Shown here: positions 1 through 11,889 of the stretch, piece after piece
Layout of the letters: every line of letters begins with the position of its first letter
Position numbering within the stretch: position 1 is the stretch's first letter
Origin: Pyrrhoderma lamaoense
Lineage: Eukaryota > Basidiomycota > Agaricomycetes > Hymenochaetales > Hymenochaetaceae
Direction: 5' to 3'
DNA length: 64,000 nucleotides
Assembly (NCBI GenBank): GCA_002794735.1
Contig: NBAZ01000011.1
Location: 806,001 to 870,000, forward strand
Notes under the pieces: generated by a model
Seen by the model: only the letters and a program-made list of their open reading frames with translations
What the model was told of the DNA's origin: nothing
Database searches by the model: none
Made by a program: the position numbers and the translations under genes

Positions 1-293
1 TTGCACCATAGATCTCATATTGGCGTATTGTCGGGGAAGCGGCCTAGTCTGATCTTAGGCGATAGCAGCATTGCACGGACCAGTGGAGAAAGCCATCGGT
101 ACCAAGGTTTCGCGTATAACGTCAAGGATCACAAGGCTCTATCTAATCGAGTTTCTTTCTTAAAGAAGCAGAAACACAAGAACAAGCCCGATTGGCAGAG
201 ATAATTAGGAGAATTAGCGAAATAGACCTAGGATCGGGAGACGACTTAAATGAGGATATTGCAAGATTAAGTAGGCTCCTTAGAGAAGAATAA
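1..293 (+). pseudogene. Remnant of MOV10-like helicase (unit 0 of tandem array)
   Basis: The first ~150 bases encode the segment GKRPSLILGD...RTSGE...YQGF, which matches the region just before the helicase core in the two fuller copies (3' of positions 2860 and 9390). The sequence then jumps directly to the C-terminal tail (TQEQARL.EIIRR.SE), ending at TAA 291-293. Everything between, including Walker A and all helicase motifs, is missing, so this is an internally deleted copy that cannot be an active helicase. It starts at the window edge, so the 5' part may lie outside. The 3' flank also matches the flank of copy 2 near 11,510. Confidence is high that it is a remnant of the same gene family. 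Confidence 0.85.
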
Positions 294-1655
294 ATCCCAG
301 GCAGACTTATCTGTAGTTTCAATTTGTACGATTACTTGTATTTCATAGACAACCTTCATAAGCGAGAAGTTTTCACGCGAATGCATACCGTTTGTAGAAA
401 TGACATTCGCACTTTTCTTTAGTGCTTCTTGAGTCCAAAACAGAGGTATGTATACCTAAATCCAAATTCCCTTGGCGCATTGTTAAAGATATCTATATAT
501 CCAAAGATCCAGGATGAATGAAGTCACAAAAGGTCGTGCGGAAAAGTTATGAGAGAACAAACAACAAAATTCACATATGAAAAATTACAAGATATACAAA
601 TTTTATCCATTGATTAGCGATGCCCAAACTCCTATTTATTTATCCATACACTATAATTAATAAGTTTTAAAATTGAAGTACTATCCTTTTTGTGTAGCAT
701 ACCTAATATTGACGAATTTTCTGTTCTCACTGAGTAAAGAGTGCTGAGAATTGATTTACTACAAGTTGGACTCGAAATTGTATTGATTAGTAAGCTTGTG
801 AAACTAGAATAATAGCCTCGATCGCGCAGGCTTGTACGATCGAATTACTTGAGATTCTTCTTCTTTCTACTCTTTCTTATATTCAATTTCTACACAAGTA
901 ATAGATCTTCCTTTTGAAAGGGAAAGGATGAAGAAACCATATCGCTAAGAACCTAGCTCTGTCATGATAGTGTGAACTAGTGGAACTGCATTAATCCATT
1001 ATAACTCGTGAAAGACCGTGAAATATGTACAATGAGCCAAAGTACAGAGTCAAACTTCAGTGTGAAGAGAATAGTGATTGATTAAACTTCTAGACAGGTC
1101 AGCACCCGTCTCGTTACGGCACTATAGCAACACGTGTTGAAATCTTGTTACTTCCTATCGAATTGCCATGAACACAAGGATACCAGGATATCTCGCTATA
1201 CGAGTGATACTGTTTCTTATGCTAGTTTATATGCACAGTTTTACAGGTTAAATAAGAGAAAAGAGTGGGGCTTGATAATAAGGAGAGAAAGATGTTCGAT
1301 GAACTTACTTCATATCATTCTATAAATAGAAACATCATGCTTTGGTCTCTTTACTTTTACGGCTGATAAGGTACGGCATCGCATGGAGTCATATGGGACA
1401 TGCCTTGGGCGTCTGCTTGACGTGAGGATGATAGACGCCTGTAGACTCTCAGTAAAAGGCTCGTCTATCGTCCTGTGCATCCTTCCCTACTTTCTTCTTG
1501 TCCCACAACTAGATATATCGGCGTAAGTTTTCCATGCAGTATCAGTTTGTACATCAGCGTCTCGGTCAAGAATAGCTAACATGTTAATGAGATACAGTTT
1601 GATAGACTTCCAATTCTCGTTCCGCTGCTCATATTTTCACAATAACAAGCTCATT
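294..1655. other. Spacer between unit 0 and unit 1; duplicated 5' region of helicase
   Basis: No gene is supported. Positions 294-460 match the 3' flank of helicase copy 2 (about 11,500-11,670). Around 720-860 there is a short relic of the 3' end of the Ser/Thr-rich membrane gene (compare 11,960-12,170). From about 860 to 1655 the sequence aligns with 7400-8182 upstream of helicase copy 2; for example GGTCAGCACCC and TCTCGTTACGGCACTATAG occur at both places. This is therefore the duplicated promoter and 5' leader of helicase copy 1. Confidence 0.7.
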
Positions 1656-4600
1656 ATGCTCTGTGACGTATGTAGTTGTACCTACCACGATGACTCTCAC
1701 TTATCTCACATCAATGGGAAGCAACATCAAAAGAATCTACATAACGATAACGCAAAGTACTGTGATTTATGCGCTTGTTGGTGCATCAGGTCCTTCAGAC
1801 AACATGAGGCGGGAAAGCGGCATCAGAAAAATTCGGAGGAATCAAGGAACACACAAGTGCGACGTATATCTGTATGTACACCCTTCCAATCATATGATAT
1901 GAACGTTCTAATAATCTGCTAGGATTTATATACACAAGGCCATAATCATAGAAGGAGTCTTGCAGGAGCTCTTATCGTGACAGAAAGGGAGAACTACGGT
2001 ATACAGTTGTCTGGGGACTCTTTAGACTTCGGTGTAGTAGATGGGAACACTGTTCCGATCAGACAGCTCTGGATCAAGAATAATGGTTCAGAAACGATAA
2101 TCATTCGATATATATGTTTATCTTTCAGTACAAACCTGTGAGTCTAATACTCTCCCTTGTGTTCGTTATTTATTTTCCCGAAGCTTTAAAATTGTACAGG
2201 ATAAATTTAACTATCAATTATGCAAGATGGCGGAAACTTCAACTATAGTAAAACTCGCGCCTGCAGCTGAGAACCTGGGGATGTTTGAGGATCGTCTTGA
2301 GATTCATTTTGATATCCCATCCTTACGAAAGCAATTTGCGATAACTAAACCTATGAAGGCAATTATCGGTTCGAAATCAGACCATGATGCACTACAGCCC
2401 ATTCGACCATATATCAAACCTCAGAGGAAATTTTTCGGGAAGATGATGACCATCTTACCAGGAATACCACCACAGTTTATCACAAAAACTAAATGGATTA
2501 GGAAATGCAATGAATACAAGCTTCCAAGAGAGAAAATTGACGCGATATTCCGAGACAATATATCCTCTCAAAAGCTTATAGATGCTGCTCGTAAATATTT
2601 CGGCATTGACAAATTTTATACGCATTCATACACAAAGTACATGCAAGCTATGTTATGGATTGAAGAAGACCAGGCGATGTACGTCCCTATGAACTTTAGT
2701 TACTAATGTCTACTACAACCTTTATCAAACAGAAAAGAGCTTGAGCAGTATAACATGGAGAAAGTTGACATGAACCCGAGCGGTATATATTATGAGTATG
2801 ATATATTTACATACATTTACTCCCAATCTAATTTTACTTTTTTTGTGCAGACTGAAAGTCGAGGGACTGGCGGAAAAGCGACCTAGCGTAATTTTGGGCG
2901 ACAGTATTCTAGTGAGGACTTCCGGTGAAGGGGATCACTGGTCCCAGGGCTATGTGCATATCGTTAAAGATAGATCTGTCTTGCTTCGCTTTGATGAGAA
3001 GTTCAGAGGCCTAAAAGGCCAGAAGTATGACGTCATTTTTCAGCCTAATCGAACAGTATTTCGCAGGATGCACCAAGCAGTAGCATCTGCTTTAGACTCA
3101 AGACGGATAACGTTTCCAGGATCATCTGTATCAAACGTACTTCCCTATTCAACGCCATCGGACGATAGTCTTCGCTTTTTTGATCGAAAAATTCAGTCTA
3201 ACCCGGCACAACTCCAGGCAGTAGTTGCAATTGCTCATCTACCCCGAGGCTGTGTACCATTTATTGTCTACGGACCGTAAGTGAAAATTTCTCACTCCCC
3301 CTCCTCAAATAACTAGTTCTGTATCGTAACGCATCATATAGTCCAGGGACCGGGAAGACTGTCACGATTGTTGAGGCTATTCGTCAAGTATTAGAAGATC
3401 CAGATGCAAAAGTTCTGGCCTGCGCTCCAAGCAACGCTGCTGCAGACATCATCACGGAGCGTTTATCCAAGCTCAGCAACAAAGTGCTGTATAGATTGAT
3501 GTCGCCATCACGTTCAAATGCAAAGGATATGATTCCAAAAACAGTCCTCAGCTTTACTCGTATCAATAAAGAAAACAATTTTGAATGCCCACCTCGAGAA
3601 GAGCTTGAGAATTACCGCGTGATAGTTAGCACCTGCTCCAGTGCTTTCGTACCATATGGTCTAGGCGTTAATCCTGGACATTTCTCTCATATCTTCGTTG
3701 ATGAGGCTGGCCAGGCTACTGAGCCAGAAGTAATGATTCCCATCAGGACATTACTTGGCCCGAATACACGAGTAATTCTCTCTGGAGACATCAAACAGCT
3801 CGGTCCAATAGTACGTTCACCTTTGGCTCGAAATTTAGGATTGGGGGTCAGCTTTCTAGAGCGCTTGATGAAAGACCCGCTATATGATGAGACAAAAGGT
3901 AGAGGAAGAACGTGAGTCAGCATGCTTATACACTTCAATCTAGATGATAAATCGGTTCCATTAGTTTTGTCAAACTCACGAAAAACTGGCGTTCTCATTC
4001 AGTGATCCTCAAGTTCGCGAGCGATGAGTTCTATGCAGGAGATTAGAATGCTGCGCGGACCCAGTAATTACCCATAGTATTCAAAGCTGGAGCAAGCTTA
4101 AACGACCGGACAGACCGATCCTCTTCCATGGCATCCGTGGAAAAGATAGACGCGAAGCTTCATCTCCCTCATATTTCAATATTGAAGAAGCGTCTCTTGT
4201 AAAGGATTATGTGAAAGAGCTTCTTGAAGAGAAGGGATTGAGACTAAGTACGTTTCAGAGCTTCAGTTTTCCAGATTCGAAACTGAATTTGACTGACATA
4301 ATTCAATAGAACCGACAGATATAGGAGTGATTACTCCCTATCGTGCTCAGGTCTCAAAGATACGCTCGTTACTGGGTCCATTTGCAAAAGAAACAAGAGT
4401 AGGAAGTGTTGAGGAGTATCAAGGCCAGGTGAGTAGACTCCTGATCGGGATAAGCGTTTACAAGTCCTAAAGCATTGTTTAGGAAAGAAGAGTTATCATC
4501 ATTTCAACTGTCCGCTCTAATCAAGATTTCATCAACTTTGACTTGAAACATTCTCTCGGATTTGTTGCAAGTCCTCGTCGGTTCAATGGTATGATTCCTT

Positions 4601-4971
4601 CCATCATATAAGTAAAACAGCCTTCGCTCACCATCTTTCCCCTTTCTCTCGGAATAGTCGCTGAAACTCGGGCTCAGGCTCTTCTACTCGTCATTGGTGA
4701 TCCATTCGTCTTATCTTTGGACCCGTTATGGAAAACCTTTATAAACTATGTTCATAAGGAAGGGAATGTTTATGGTACCGAAATAGACTGGGATTATAGG
4801 ACACCCTTCGACCGTTCGGAGGACCTTGCAAAGGCGAGAAGAACACAAGAACAAGCCCGATTGATAGAATTAATCGAAAGAACAAGTGAAAGAAATCTAG
4901 GTTTAGGGGATGGAGTAGATGAAGCGTACGAAGTTGGAGCATATAATAGACCTTTCAGAGAAGAATCATAG
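1656..4971 (+). CDS. MOV10/SDE3-type RNA helicase, copy 1 (zinc-finger N-terminus)
   Basis: A multi-exon SF1B RNA helicase related to MOV10/SDE3/Armitage, a family that acts with Argonaute in RNA silencing. It opens with two U1/C2H2-like fingers (CDVC...HINGKQH and CDLC...HEAGKRH). A beta-domain follows ([11 protein letters not shown], intron 2138-2183), then a helicase core with GPPGTGKT split by the intron near 3279-3340, [18 protein letters not shown] and SVEEYQGQE. Motif VI reads VAETRAQ, where copy 2 has the more canonical VAITRAR. The C-terminal tail ends at 4971. A TAG at 4044-4046 follows loss of one base relative to copy 2 (GGAGA-TTAG against GGAGAGCTAG). Since similar losses occur throughout the window, I treat it as a probable assembly error and call the gene intact with reservation. 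Exon borders are partly inferred. Confidence 0.85.
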
Positions 4972-5439
4972 ATGAAGTGCTGGCTTATCTGTGATTTCTT
5001 TTCGTACGATTACTCATATTTCATAGAAGACTTTCGAGTGAGAAGAACCCCCCATGTATATGCATGCCGTTTTGTAAAAAGTAAATATTCGCGTTATTTC
5101 TTAATGCTACATTCTCGAGTCCATTTCAGATGCAATGTAGTGCCGGATTTTTCCTTACTACACAAATTGCATTTTCAAGTACGTCTTCAAGCCTATGTCA
5201 CTACGAAAAAAAATCCAAAAGAGCGAATAAGTTCACGAAACAAAAACAGTAAGATGGTTAGAAAACATACAACACATTCCATAAGTACAAAGATTAATAG
5301 ATATGCAAACCTCATTCCCTGATCAGCTGTGCCAAATTCCTGTTTAAACAGACAAATATGAAAGTATAGAGAATAAAACCCCCCTTTGCGAGAAATAATA
5401 TAATAATATAATTTTTATAATGACACTGACTACCGTTTC

Positions 5440-6640
5440 TGCTCCTACTGAGTAAATAGTATTGAGAAGCGGATTACTGCGAGTTTGACTTGGAAACTGT
5501 AAAGCCCAGTGAGTTTGTGAGTCCCAGTAATGATAGCCCTCGCGCGCGAACGCATCAGCTTGATTAGTGTTGAATTATATGGCGCGACATCACAAATTTG
5601 TGGGACATAACTACACGAATTCCATAGTTTGAAGAGTCCTGACTGCATTCCTACTACCCACTGAGGCTTGCTCAGGACAGCGAATGGGGTTGGTACACTA
5701 TTCGCAAGACTGTCTTCAGTGCTATTATTTGAAGAAGCTGGGGCTTGAGTCTGCAGTCTTGTTTGCAGATATTCTTTTCAGTCCACTAAGCCATAGGGCG
5801 GGTGGTGAAAGGTCCTCCGATTTCCAGAACGGATAATCGGTTGGTATGATATGGGCCTGACTAGGACCATATAACTTCTCAGCAATATTTATCGGCTTTT
5901 TATGTGTATCCGAAAATGGGTCTTCAAAATGACACTGCAAGCGGAGACATTTGAGGAACAGGACTATTACTTATAGGCAACAAGTGTCCCGTTGGCCACC
6001 TACTGGTGGGTCTGGTTTTGAACTGTCGACATTGAGTACATTTCGAGTCAATGTTCGTATCCCTTGAGACACTTCTATGCTATTGGCCAAACATTTGTAC
6101 TCACAGATCAACTGCGCTCCATTGAGTCACATGATGTTTCTCTGAGCTCTTTTTGGCGTCGATCTAGCTTTCCCCACTGTTGCAAAGAAGCCTTTGATCC
6201 TCCAGCCGCATTATTATTACCATCAGGCCCATGCAGGAAAGCAATACCTGAAGAGTTGGAAATTTGTTCCCTGTTGGCCCTTGATCTATTCATCTGATTA
6301 AATCCCCGAAGTTGCCAAAGCTTTCATGAGCAATAGCGCGAATGCGAGCCTTTTTTCTGACGTCTCTTATGAAGGAGGACCAAATTAAGAATGACAATGG
6401 CAAGAATTCGGACACGTTCTCCAGATTTGTTTGTCCCGGACTTTGTCGGGGATGGATGAGCATCGTTTGTACTTGTACCACCCACAGTGGAATTTGTGAC
6501 AGTCTCCAGTCCAGGAGCGAATGAAGCTCTAGATACTTTTGTGCGGTAACCCGTTCCGTGAGTGCGGACTACTTGAATATGTTGCAGAATCTGGTACAAT
6601 CAGTGCAGCTGGAGCTATCTTCACATTGAACCATTGACCC
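5440..6640 (-). pseudogene. Decayed copy of Ser/Thr-rich membrane protein (unit 1)
   Basis: On the minus strand this stretch matches the C-terminal half of the gene at 11,890-14,700. It includes a degraded transmembrane segment (around 6360-6420), the juxtamembrane IAHESFGNFG (about 6305-6335), the segment SSGIAFLHGPDGNNNAAGG (about 6190-6260) and EDPFSDTHKKP (about 5895-5925). The pieces lie in several frames with gaps and stops, and the long Ser/Thr-rich ectodomain is absent altogether, far more damage than the single-base losses elsewhere in the window. This is a true relic left by tandem duplication of the helicase plus membrane-gene module. Confidence 0.8.
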
Positions 6641-8182
6641 TGTATCCTTTACGGTCTCAACATAAAGCTTATGAATTTGGTGAGTGCCGGAAAATAGCAG
6701 CCCGATGTTAATTGTATGATTCGCCCTTCAAATATATCTATTGAAAGGTTTAAGAAGATGGAAAAAGTTGTGTAAATCCCCAAACAAAGCATCAAAGATA
6801 ACTATATAAAAGTGTGATATGATAATCAGGTTTCGAAGAATTCAACTCTGTCTGTAAAAGACTAGTTTGAACCTAGAAGAAGTGTAGTAACCACTCGTCT
6901 TAGACTTGATAGTCTCGTTATAGCAGTCGTACGTCCCCTCAGCTAGCTGGCTCCTATAGTGTCCCCGCCTTTTTCTTGTTTATAGAAGATCACTGTAGGC
7001 GACAAGGGATGTCAAAAATGATGGTCTGATTGTGCTAGGCTGACGCGGATCGAAATAATTTGTTGTGTTCAGTTGAACTTAACCCCGAACTCTTCCTAGA
7101 ACTAGTGCTCTCTTGCATCCTCGCCAATATCATCACCGTTTCGCGTAATAAACTTAAAACTACCGCTATTCTCCTCTATTTCTTCAAAATATTCAACGGG
7201 CATCGATAATGTCTTCACTCGTATATCGTGCGATACAGTCACTTTTTTATCGGCTCATATGTTCTAAGTTGTTAGAGTCTCAGCATACCGTTACTTATAC
7301 AAGAAATTTTCGAAAGCCCACTGAATGGTAGTTTTTTTGGAAATCCAGGTTTCTCAATATCAGTTAAGATGGGTAATCAAGTGAGTATTATCCGTTCTTA
7401 GATCCATCTCTTTCTACACTTCCTTATATTCAAAAACTACTCTAGTATTTGCTTTCTGTCTGAATGAAACAGAAATAAGATCCAGATTGAAAAGAACCTA
7501 GCTCTGTCGTGATAGCGTAAGCTAGTAGAACTGCATTGTTCATTCATAACTTGAAGAAGATCGTGAAATATATGCGTTGAGTCGAAGCAATGAGTCAGAC
7601 TGCCGTGTAAAGAGAAAGGTGTTTGAATCAAACTTTTAGATAGGTCAGCACCCTTCTCGTTACGGCACTATAGGGACACGTGTTGAAATCCTGCTACTTC
7701 TTATCGAAATGCCATAAACACAAGGATACCAGAATATCTTGCTATAGGAGCGAAATAAATTCCTATGTTAAGACAGATGCACAGGTTGCACAGGTTTTTT
7801 AACAAAGGAGGATATGGTTCGGCGTTAAATTTCTATGAAGATAGCTCTCATCATTCTATTAACATAAATGTTGTGCTTTGACATCTTTACTTTTTCTGAT
7901 GTTGGGAACGGCACTACTTGAGGTCACATTGTACAGTCCCTGGGCGCCTGTTTGAGGAGAGGATGATAGACGCCCGTGGACTCCTACTAAAAGGTGCGTC
8001 TGATGCTCTCTGCATCTTTCCTCCCCCTTTCTTGCCCCCACGATCAGATATATCGGCTAAGTTTTCTAAGGGGAGTATTAGGATACTCAAAGGTACGAAA
8101 GTCTGACACATTACTGGATTATAGCTTGATAGACGTTTAATTCTCATTTCGCTACTCGGGATATAATATATACAAGCTCATA
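6641..8182. other. Upstream region of helicase copy 2
   Basis: No gene is seen. From about 7400 onward the sequence is a diverged duplicate of about 860-1655, the region before helicase copy 1. Positions 6641-7400 hold AT-rich spacer sequence without recognisable coding potential. Confidence 0.6.
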
Positions 8183-11100
8183 ATGCGCTGTGACCTATGT
8201 AGTTGTAACTACCCCGGTGGATGTCACTTGTCCCACATCAATGGGAAGCAGCATCAAAAAAATCTACTCGGGGCCAAAGTTACTGTGGCTTATGCGCTTG
8301 TAGGAGCTCTGGGCCTTTCAAACAGCATGAAGAAGGAAAGCGGCATCAGAAAAAATTAAAGGCGTCAAGGAACCCAAAAACGCGGAATATCCCAGTACGC
8401 AATCTCTACCAATTACATGACGCATTTGTTATGAACTACTGAAATTCGCATACACAGAGCCATCGTCATAGACGTAATTTTGCAACTATGACAGAGAGAG
8501 ATAACTATGACATACAATTGACAGGGGACTCCTTGGACTTCGGTGTAGTGAATGGGGATACAACATCACAGAAACATCTATCAATCATTAACAAAGGCAC
8601 AGAAACAGTAAAGATTCAGTACATTCGTCTTTCTTCTAGCACAAGCATGTGAGTTCCACTATCATCTAATGCTCTGCTTATTGATTTTCCAAAGATTTCA
8701 AGTTGTAGATGAAAGGCGAAACTGTCGATTAACCAGAAAAGGCCGTACCTCAGCTATAGTGGAGCTCGTACCTCTAGCTGCGGAAAGGGGGCTGTTTGAG
8801 GATTGCCTTGAGATTCATATCAGTATCCCATTACTGCAAAAGCAATTCTCCATAACTCGACCTATCAAAGCAATCATCGGATCATCTTCAGACTATGATA
8901 CACTACAACCTACTGTATCATACTCAGGACCTCCTAAGAACATTAACCTCGGGAAGATAAGACATTTCTCTCCAGGAATACCTCCACAGTTTCTTGCGAG
9001 CATTTCATGGGCTAAAAAACTTGATGATTACAGTGTTCCATCCGAGAAGATTGACGCGATATACCAGGAATCCTCTGTCCAGAAAGCTATAGACATAGCG
9101 CGTAGCGTCTTCGAAATTAGCGATTTTGACACGGGCTCCTATACTAGATACATGCAGGCTATGTTGTGGATTGAGGAAGAGAAAGCAAAGTACGTAGCCG
9201 GGATGCACAAAAAACCGACATTCTTACTAATATCTTGAAAACAGAAGAGAATTAGAGTGGTATAACATGGAAGCTGTCAAAATGGACCCTAATGGAGTGT
9301 ATTATGAGTATGTTCAAATTATTTGAATAATTTCAAAAATATAATAATTAGTACTAACAATCGCGCGAAAGGCTTCAAGTTGACGGATTAGCTGAGAAGC
9401 GGCCTAGTATTATCTTGGGCGATAGTATTCTTGCACGGACCTCTGGAGAAGAAGGTCATTGGTACCAAGGTTTCGTACATAATGTCAAAGAGAGATCAGT
9501 CTTGCTCCGTTTCGAAAAGAAGTTTAATGGCTTGAAAGGTCAGAACTATGACATTGTTTTTCAGTTGAGGCGACTAGTCTTCCGCAGGATGCATCAAGCC
9601 ATAACGATAGGTTCGGAGTTGGGTTGGGTAACATTCCCGAATGCTTCTATAGCAGAGAAATTGGTTTCTTTAGACCCTGTTGATATTAATTTAACTCTGT
9701 TTGACCGGAAGATTCAATCAAACCCAGCCCAACTCCAAGCTGTGACCGCAATTACTCGTTTGCCTCAAGGTTGTGTTCCCTTCATAGTTTATGGACCGTG
9801 AGTTTGTATGTTACTGAAAAAATACTTCTCATATTGAGTCAGATTATATTTTAGTCCCGGAACTGGGAAGACTGTCACAATTGTCGAGGCTATTCGCCAA
9901 ATTTTAGATAAGGATCCAAATACTAAGATCCTGGCTTGTGCACCGAGCAATGCTGCTGCGGACGTCATTACGGAACGCTTATCCTCTCTCGATAGAAAAA
10001 TAATGTTCAGATCGATGGCACCGTCACGTTCAAACATAATTCCTTTTTTGTCAGACACAATTCTCAAGTTCACGCACATTAATGAGCATCGTGTCTTCGA
10101 ATGTCCACCTCCTGAAAAACTAAAGGATTATCGCGTGATAGTTAGTACGTGTTGCAGCGCATCAGTCCCATACGGGATAGGCGTAGACCCCGGTCACTTC
10201 TCACATATCTTTGTTGACGAGGCTGGTCAGGCTACGGAGGCTGAAGTAATGATACCGATCAGGATGTCACTAGGCCAGGAATCAAGACTTATTCTCTCGG
10301 GTGACATCAAACAACTTGGACCAATTGTACGCTCTTCGGTGGCTCGAGAGTTGGGACTCGGGGTTAGTTATCTTGAACGCTTGATGTTGAACCCCCTATA
10401 TGGTGAGTTACAAGGGAGGGGTAGAACGTAAGCGCAATACGATTCTTCCTCTAGACGATTCGTATCAACATTACTTCATTTACTTCATTTTAGTTTTGTC
10501 AAACTTACAAAGAATTGGCGTTCTCATCCAACCATCCTCAAGTTCCCAAGTGATGAATTCTATGCAGGAGAGCTAGAAGCTTGTGCCGACCCAGTAATCA
10601 CCCATAGTCTATTGAGCTGGAGTAAATTGGAAGGTCGGAAAAGACCAATAATCTTCCATAGCATCTGTGGCAGGGACCAAAGAGAGGCATCGTCGCCTTC
10701 CTATTTCAATATCGACGAAGCGTCTCTTGTGAAGGACTATGTAAAAGAACTTCTCGGGGAAAATGGTTTAAGACTAAGTACGTTCCTAAAGCTCATTTTG
10801 ATATATTGTTTACTAAAGTATTCCCTTCAATTAAACAGAGGCTGCAGATATAGGTGTAATTACCCCATACCGTTCTCAGGTCACAAAGATACGTTCTTTG
10901 CTGAAGACATTTGCGGCGGAAACAAGAGTAGGAAGCGTTGAAGAGTATCAAGGTCAAGTGAGTAACTCTCTTGTTAGAAAGCTACTTACTAATCACTGAT
11001 TTGAGCATAGGAGCGAAGAGTTATTATAATCTCAACTGTTCGTTCGACGCCTGATCTCATCAATTTTGACCTGAAGCATACTCTTGGGTTTGTCGCAAAT

Positions 11101-11498
11101 CCCCGCCGACTAAATGGTAGAACAATTCTTATCGTTTAAGAGGTTTTTACTCACTCTTTTCCTTCTCTAATTGTAGTCGCTATAACTAGAGCTCGAGCTT
11201 TACTAATTGTTATCGGCGATCCATTTGTTTTATCTCTGGACCCCCTCTGGAAGGCATTCATCAACTACGTACATCTAGAAGGAGTTGTTCTTGGCCGAAG
11301 CATAGATTGGGATTTTAGGATCCCAATTGATCGCTCAGAGAACCTTGAAGAAACAAGGAGGACGCAGGAACAAGCCCGATTGACAGAGATAATCAGGAGG
11401 ACAAGCGAAAGAGTTTTGGGTTGGGAGACGGCCTAGACGGAGACGACCTAGACGAAGACGCCGCAGCATTCAATATACCACTCAGAGAAGAAGAATAA
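8183..11498 (+). CDS. MOV10/SDE3-type RNA helicase, copy 2 (zinc-finger N-terminus)
   Basis: Paralogue of the copy at 1656, in the same orientation and about 6.5 kb downstream. The start at 8183 matches the start context of copy 1 (AAGCTCATA before ATG). Two C2H2/U1-like fingers (CDLC...HINGKQH, then CGLC...HEEGKRH) precede the [11 protein letters not shown] beta-domain; the intron 8649-8694 is 46 nt, as in copy 1. Core motifs are GP|PGTGKT (split by the intron near 9799-9854), [28 protein letters not shown] and VAITRAR. Two spots appear to lack one base. One lies between the fingers near 8270. The other is near 11,415-11,421, where adding a base carries the frame past TAG 11,434 to an acidic tail ending at 11,498, as in copy 1. 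Likely role: RNA unwinding or remodelling in a silencing pathway, inferred from family only. Confidence 0.88.
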
Positions 11499-11889
11499 AT
11501 GTCGCCCAGATATATCTGTAGGTTTTATTTGTACGATTACTTGTATCTCAGACAGGCCCCTAGACGAGAATACACCATGTATATTACTAAATGCATGCTG
11601 TTTTGAAGAAAGTCAATATTCGCGCTATTTTTAGTGATACAGTCTTGAGTCTATTACAGAGGCACATTCAGCGTTGGAGTTTCCTTATCACTCATGTTTT
11701 TAATGTTGCTTTTTCAGGTACATGAATAAAACAATACAAAACAATGTATAAATTCCAAAATCCAAAAGAACGAATGAAGTCGTAAATGTTCAAGGGGTAA
11801 GAAGGTGATCAGAGAGCATACAACAAATTTGACACATAAAAAACTACTAGATATACAGACCCCATTCGTCAGTTAGCGATACCAAATTC
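11499..11889. other. Convergent 3' spacer
   Basis: This is the 3' flank shared by the helicase copies (it matches 294-460 and 4972-5110). No gene is seen. It separates the helicase (+) from the membrane protein gene (-), whose last exon may end anywhere from about 11,890 to 11,960. Confidence 0.5.

Noticed and set aside
4044..4046. Premature TAG making helicase copy 1 a pseudogene
   Set aside because: It follows loss of a single base relative to copy 2. The same kind of loss occurs in housekeeping genes across the window, and the rest of copy 1 keeps its motifs and introns.
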